DNA from: Photobacterium kishitanii | Lineage (GTDB): Bacteria; Pseudomonadota; Gammaproteobacteria; Enterobacterales; Vibrionaceae | Direction of reading: 5' to 3' | Length of the DNA stretch: 64,000 nucleotides | Assembly (NCBI RefSeq): GCF_003026355.1 | Contig: NZ_PYON01000006.1 | Location: 1 to 64,000 of the forward strand | Shown here: in pieces, positions 60,541 to 64,000 of the stretch | Layout of the letters: each line of letters begins with the position of its first letter | Numbering within the stretch: the first letter of the stretch is position 1 | Notes under the pieces: generated by a model | Seen by the model: the letters and a program-made list of their open reading frames with translations, nothing else | Told to the model about the DNA's origin: nothing | Databases searched by the model: none | Program-made: the position numbers and the translations under genes

Positions 60541-61617
60541 TTAAAGAACGTCAACTGCATTTAGGTCAGAGAATGCTTTCTCTAGACGCTCAACCATTGA
60601 TACTTGACCTGCACGTAACCAAACGCGTGGATCGTAGTATTTCTTGTTAGGCGCTGACTCACCTGTTGGGTTGCCGATTTGACCTTGTAGGTAATCGTGG
60701 TTTTCAGCTTCGTAACGACGGATACCGTCCCATGCAGCCCACTGTGTATCAGTATCGATGTTCATTTTGATAACACCGTAACCGATTGACTCTTGGATTT
60801 CAGCTTCAGAAGAGCCTGAACCGCCGTGGAATACGAAGTTTAGAGAGTTAGCTGGTAGGCCAAACTTCTCTGAAACGTATGTTTGAGAATCACGTAGGAT
60901 AGTCGGAGTAAGTACAACGTTACCTGCTTGGTAAACACCGTGTACGTTACCGAAAGATGCTGCGATAGTGAAACGAGGGCTAACTGCATTTAGTTGCTCG
61001 TATGCATATGCAACATCTTCAGGAGAAGTGTATAGCTCAGAAGAATCCATATCTGAGTTATCAACACCGTCTTCTTCGCCACCAGTACAACCTAGTTCGA
61101 TTTCTAGTGTCATATTCATCTTAGCCATACGCTCAAGGTATTTAGCTGAGATTGCGATGTTCTCTTCTAGAGACTCTTCAGAAAGGTCAATCATGTGAGA
61201 AGAGAAAAGAGGCTTACCAGTTTGAGCGAAGAACTCTTCACCCGCGTCTAGTAGACCGTCGATCCAAGGAAGTAGTTTCTTAGCAGCGTGGTCAGTATGA
61301 AGAATAACTGGCACACCGTAAGCTTCTGCTACTGCGTGAACATATTTAGCACCAGCGATAGCACCAAGAATTTGAGGGCCTTGACCTTCAAGCTTAAGAC
61401 CTTTACCACCGAAGAATGCAGCACCGCCGTTAGAGAACTGAACGATAACTGGCGCTTTAGCTTTAGCAGCAGCTTCAAGAACAGCGTTTACTGAATCAGT
61501 ACCGATACAGTTAACAGCAGGTAGAGCAAAATTGTTTTCTTTTGCTACAGCAAAAACTTTCTGTAGGTCGTCGCCAGAAATAACACCAGGTTTTACAAAA
61601 TCGAAGATCTTAGACAT
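60541..61617 (-). CDS. fbaA: Fructose-bisphosphate aldolase, class II
   Basis: Zinc-dependent aldolase of glycolysis. The 358-aa protein has VILHTDHAAKKLLPW with zinc-binding His, LEIELGCTGGEEDGVDNS with the active-site loop, and FHGGSGSSEAEIQE and NIDTDTQWA near the end. It follows pgk after 159 bp that hold a promoter and a LacI-type operator, so it can be transcribed both with pgk and alone. Confidence 0.98.
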   Translation of the reverse strand: MSKIFDFVKPGVISGDDLQKVFAVAKENNFALPAVNCIGTDSVNAVLEAAAKAKAPVIVQFSNGGAAFFGGKGLKLEGQGPQILGAIAGAKYVHAVAEAYGVPVILHTDHAAKKLLPWIDGLLDAGEEFFAQTGKPLFSSHMIDLSEESLEENIAISAKYLERMAKMNMTLEIELGCTGGEEDGVDNSDMDSSELYTSPEDVAYAYEQLNAVSPRFTIAASFGNVHGVYQAGNVVLTPTILRDSQTYVSEKFGLPANSLNFVFHGGSGSSEAEIQESIGYGVIKMNIDTDTQWAAWDGIRRYEAENHDYLQGQIGNPTGESAPNKKYYDPRVWLRAGQVSMVERLEKAFSDLNAVDVL

Positions 61618-61663
61618 AACAATAGTCCTATATTTACTTTGTTGTCTGTGGAAAAATTCTTGT

Positions 61664-61675
61664 GCAAACGTTTGC
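61664..61675. promoter_or_regulatory. LacI/PurR-type operator at fbaA
   Basis: GCAAACGTTTGC is a perfect 12-bp palindrome with the central CpG typical for LacI-family repressors and identical to the core of the PurR box. It lies about 12 bp downstream of the predicted fbaA -10 box, a position that would block transcription. Confidence 0.65.
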
Positions 61676-61686
61676 GATAAGCTTCT

Positions 61687-61715
61687 ATTTTACTGAAATA
61701 TAACGGCTATCACAA
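61687..61715 (-). promoter_or_regulatory. fbaA promoter
   Basis: The minus strand has TTGTGA, 17 bp, TAAAAT in the pgk-fbaA gap. The start point would fall just before the palindrome at 61664-61675. Confidence 0.6.
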
Positions 61716-61776
61716 ACATTTAAACGTGGAAACTAAGACTATTATTATAAATATCCCAGTCTCCACGCCAAATAAA

Positions 61777-62940
61777 TTATGCTTTAGCGCGTGCTTCTAG
61801 CATTTCAACTGCTGGCAATTTATTGCCTTCAACGAACTCAAGGAAAGCACCGCCACCAGTAGAGATGTAAGATACTTTATCTTTGATGCCGTATTTGTCG
61901 ATAGCTGCTAGTGTGTCACCACCGCCCGCAACAGAGAAACCAGCAGATGCTGCGATTGCGTTAGCAACAACTTCAGTACCTTTACCGAATTGCTCAATTT
62001 CAAATACGCCAACTGGACCATTCCAAAGAATAGTTTTTGCGTTCATGATGATGTCAGCAAGCGCTTGAGCTGAATCTGGACCAAGGTCAAGAACCATGTC
62101 GTCAGCAGCAATATCAGTTGCAGCTTTAATCGTTGCTTCAGCTGAGTCAGAGAACTCTTTTGCACATACAACATCAGTTGCAACTGGAATATCAGTGTGT
62201 GCCATTAGCGCTTTAGCTGTTGGGATAAGATCGGCTTCGTAAAGTGACTTACCTACATCGTTGCCTTCAGCTGCGATGAAAGTGTTAGCAATACCACCAC
62301 CAACAACGATTTGGTCAGCAATCTTAGATAGTGACTCAAGAACTGTTAGTTTAGTTGATACTTTAGAACCACCAACGATAGCAACCATTGGACGTGCTGG
62401 GTTATCCATTACTTTACCTAGCGCTTCTAATTCGCCAGCTAGTAGTGGGCCTGCACATGCTATAGGAGCAAACATACCTACACCGTAAGTAGATGCTTGT
62501 GCACGGTGAGCCGTACCGAATGCATCCATTACGAATACGTCACAAAGTGCAGCGTATTTCTTAGATAGTTCGTCTTCGTTCTTCTTCTCGCCCTTGTTGA
62601 AACGTACGTTCTCAAGAACAACAAGCTCACCTGCATTTAGCTCAAGACCATCAAGGTAATCTTTTGCTAATTTAACGTCACAATCTAGTGCATCGTTTAA
62701 GTAGTTAACTACAGGTTGTAGAGAGAATTCTTCTGCGTATTCGCCTTCCGTTGGACGACCTAGGTGAGAAGTAACCATTACTTTAGCACCCGCTTCTAAG
62801 CAGCGCTGAATAGTAGGTAAAGATGCAAGGATACGTGCATCTGAAGTTACTTTACCGTCTTTTACTGGCACATTTAGGTCAGCACGAATAAATACACGCT
62901 TACCAGCTAGATCCAGATCAGTCATCTTGATTACAGACAT
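61777..62940 (-). CDS. pgk: Phosphoglycerate kinase
   Basis: Makes ATP from 1,3-bisphosphoglycerate. The 387-aa protein has [29 protein letters not shown], the hinge region [19 protein letters not shown] and the nucleotide motif [17 protein letters not shown]. The ATG at 62940 has AGAGGG 6 bp upstream. It follows epd by 85 bp in the conserved epd-pgk-fbaA operon. Confidence 0.98.
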   Translation of the reverse strand: MSVIKMTDLDLAGKRVFIRADLNVPVKDGKVTSDARILASLPTIQRCLEAGAKVMVTSHLGRPTEGEYAEEFSLQPVVNYLNDALDCDVKLAKDYLDGLELNAGELVVLENVRFNKGEKKNEDELSKKYAALCDVFVMDAFGTAHRAQASTYGVGMFAPIACAGPLLAGELEALGKVMDNPARPMVAIVGGSKVSTKLTVLESLSKIADQIVVGGGIANTFIAAEGNDVGKSLYEADLIPTAKALMAHTDIPVATDVVCAKEFSDSAEATIKAATDIAADDMVLDLGPDSAQALADIIMNAKTILWNGPVGVFEIEQFGKGTEVVANAIAASAGFSVAGGGDTLAAIDKYGIKDKVSYISTGGGAFLEFVEGNKLPAVEMLEARAKA

Positions 62941-63025
62941 GTTTTGCCCTCTCAACATTATATAAAATAAAAGTTCATAAATTTCACGGCTCGGCTTCAC
63001 TGCCAAACCCAAGAATTCTTACTCG

Positions 63026-64000
63026 TTATTTTTGCGGCGTTGCAGCAGAGTTATCTGTTGCCGCCATTGCTAACGCAGTATCTAACATGCGATTAGCAAA
63101 TCCCCATTCATTATCACACCACACCAGCATTTTAATTAAATGCTTACCACTGACTCGAGTTTGAGTGCCGTCAACAATCGCGCTATGGGGATCATGATTG
63201 AAGTCAATTGACACTAATGGTGCTTCGGTATAAGCCACTATACCCTTTAATGTACAACGAGACGCATTTAATAATGCTTGATTTACGTCATTAACTTTCA
63301 CGTTTGTTGTAACAGTAACCGTTAAATCCATGGCAGTGACGTTTATTGTGGGCACCCTCACAGAAATAGCTTCAAATTTGTCAGAAAACTTCGGAAATAT
63401 ACGACCGATACCTAGATGTAATTTGGTATCTACTGGAATAATGGATTGGCTAGCAGCACGCGTTCGGCGTAAATCGGGGTGATAAGCATCAATAACTTGC
63501 TGATCATTCATTGCAGAGTGAATTGAGGTTATGGTGCCAGTTTCAATACCGAAACTATCATCCAACACTTGAATGATGGGCACGATGCAATTCGTCGTAC
63601 AAGAGCCATTGGAAACAATCGTGTGCTGCGGAGTTAACTGTTGATGATTAACGCCATATATCACAGTAAAATCGATATCTTTGGCAGCTGGATGGGAAAA
63701 TAACACTTTGTTAGCGCCAGCATCTATGTGAGCTAAACCATCATCACGAGAACCTAAATGACCAGTACAATCAAGGACGATGTCGACATCCAAATCGTGC
63801 CAAGGTAACAGTTTAGGATCGGGTTGATGAAGTAGGCGAATTTGATCGCGGTGACCATTTTCATGGGCAATAAAAAGATGCTCCTGGTCATGACTGACAG
63901 GCTTACCGAAACGTCCATGGCTTGAATCATACTGAAGCAGGTGAGCCATTGCTTCTGGCTCAGCCAATTCATTGATGGCCACGACGTTAATTTGGTGATG
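63026..64000 (-). CDS. epd: Erythrose-4-phosphate dehydrogenase (5' end outside window)
   Basis: GapA-like enzyme that oxidises erythrose 4-phosphate for pyridoxal phosphate synthesis. The visible part (about 324 residues) begins inside the NAD domain ([17 protein letters not shown]) and includes the catalytic Cys in SNGSCTTNC and [13 protein letters not shown] motif ([20 protein letters not shown]). About 15 N-terminal residues with the GFGRIG motif lie beyond the right edge. Identified as Epd rather than GapA by the Epd-typical sequence and the position before pgk. Supplies the pathway in which PdxJ (34760-35491) acts. Confidence 0.95.
   Translation of the reverse strand, partial: HHQINVVAINELAEPEAMAHLLQYDSSHGRFGKPVSHDQEHLFIAHENGHRDQIRLLHQPDPKLLPWHDLDVDIVLDCTGHLGSRDDGLAHIDAGANKVLFSHPAAKDIDFTVIYGVNHQQLTPQHTIVSNGSCTTNCIVPIIQVLDDSFGIETGTITSIHSAMNDQQVIDAYHPDLRRTRAASQSIIPVDTKLHLGIGRIFPKFSDKFEAISVRVPTINVTAMDLTVTVTTNVKVNDVNQALLNASRCTLKGIVAYTEAPLVSIDFNHDPHSAIVDGTQTRVSGKHLIKMLVWCDNEWGFANRMLDTALAMAATDNSAATPQK

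Overview
The window looks like a chromosomal stretch of a marine member of the Vibrionaceae, most likely Photobacterium or a close relative. The gene order (tRNA-Arg/Ser - csrA - lysC - alaS ... recA - pncC / mutS - rpoS - nlpD - pcm - surE - truD - ispFD - ftsB - eno - pyrG - mazG - relA - rlmD / barA ... rpoE / nadB ... zapA - ssrS - fau - rpiA - serA ... fbaA - pgk - epd) is the classical gammaproteobacterial backbone. The proteins resemble E. coli and Vibrio orthologues along their whole length. Genus assignment is inference; no rRNA gene is present.

Layout. 1-1320: a dense tRNA operon of six tRNA-Arg(ACG) and three tRNA-Ser(GCU) genes, partly a 127-bp tandem array that runs off the left edge. 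1550-5700: csrA, lysC, alaS. 6047-7276: a Kch-type K+ channel. 7472-12644: an A+T-rich divergent five-gene cassette. 12753-31400: housekeeping genes for recombination and repair, stationary phase, isoprenoid precursors, CTP synthesis, glycolysis and the stringent response. 31519-34302: the hybrid sensor kinase BarA. 34380-43448: acpS-pdxJ-recO-era-rnc-lepB-lepA and rseCBA-rpoE. 43971-50744: nadB, the sdhE/ygfX pair, ygfZ, a YbaK-family deacylase, a LysR regulator, a DUF134/NifX-like/NqrM operon and ytfK. 50827-55270: gcvH, ubiI, ubiH, ygfB, zapA and 6S RNA. 55352-64000: fau, rpiA, serA, yggE, mscS, fbaA, pgk and the 3' part of epd.

The most unusual region is 7472-12644. It encodes a UbiA-family enzyme with the signature of decaprenyl-phosphate phosphoribosyltransferase, a divergent PAP2 (DUF212) protein, a DprE1-like FAD oxidase, a DprE2-like short-chain dehydrogenase and an AftB-like polytopic glycosyltransferase. 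Together these would make a polyprenyl-phosphate D-arabinofuranose donor and use it, a pathway best known from mycobacteria. The cassette (with kch) lies between alaS and recA, where relatives usually have recX; no recX is present. The DprE1-like enzyme has Ala at the position of the benzothiazinone-reactive Cys of M. tuberculosis DprE1.

Other points are a DUF134/NifX-like/NqrM operon that suggests auxiliary factors for Na+-NQR maturation, a well-formed Pho box at ytfK, a LexA box filling the recA promoter spacer, a sigma-E type promoter at rpoE, and a perfect LacI/PurR-type operator just downstream of a predicted fbaA promoter. No transposase, phage gene, CRISPR array or rRNA was seen.
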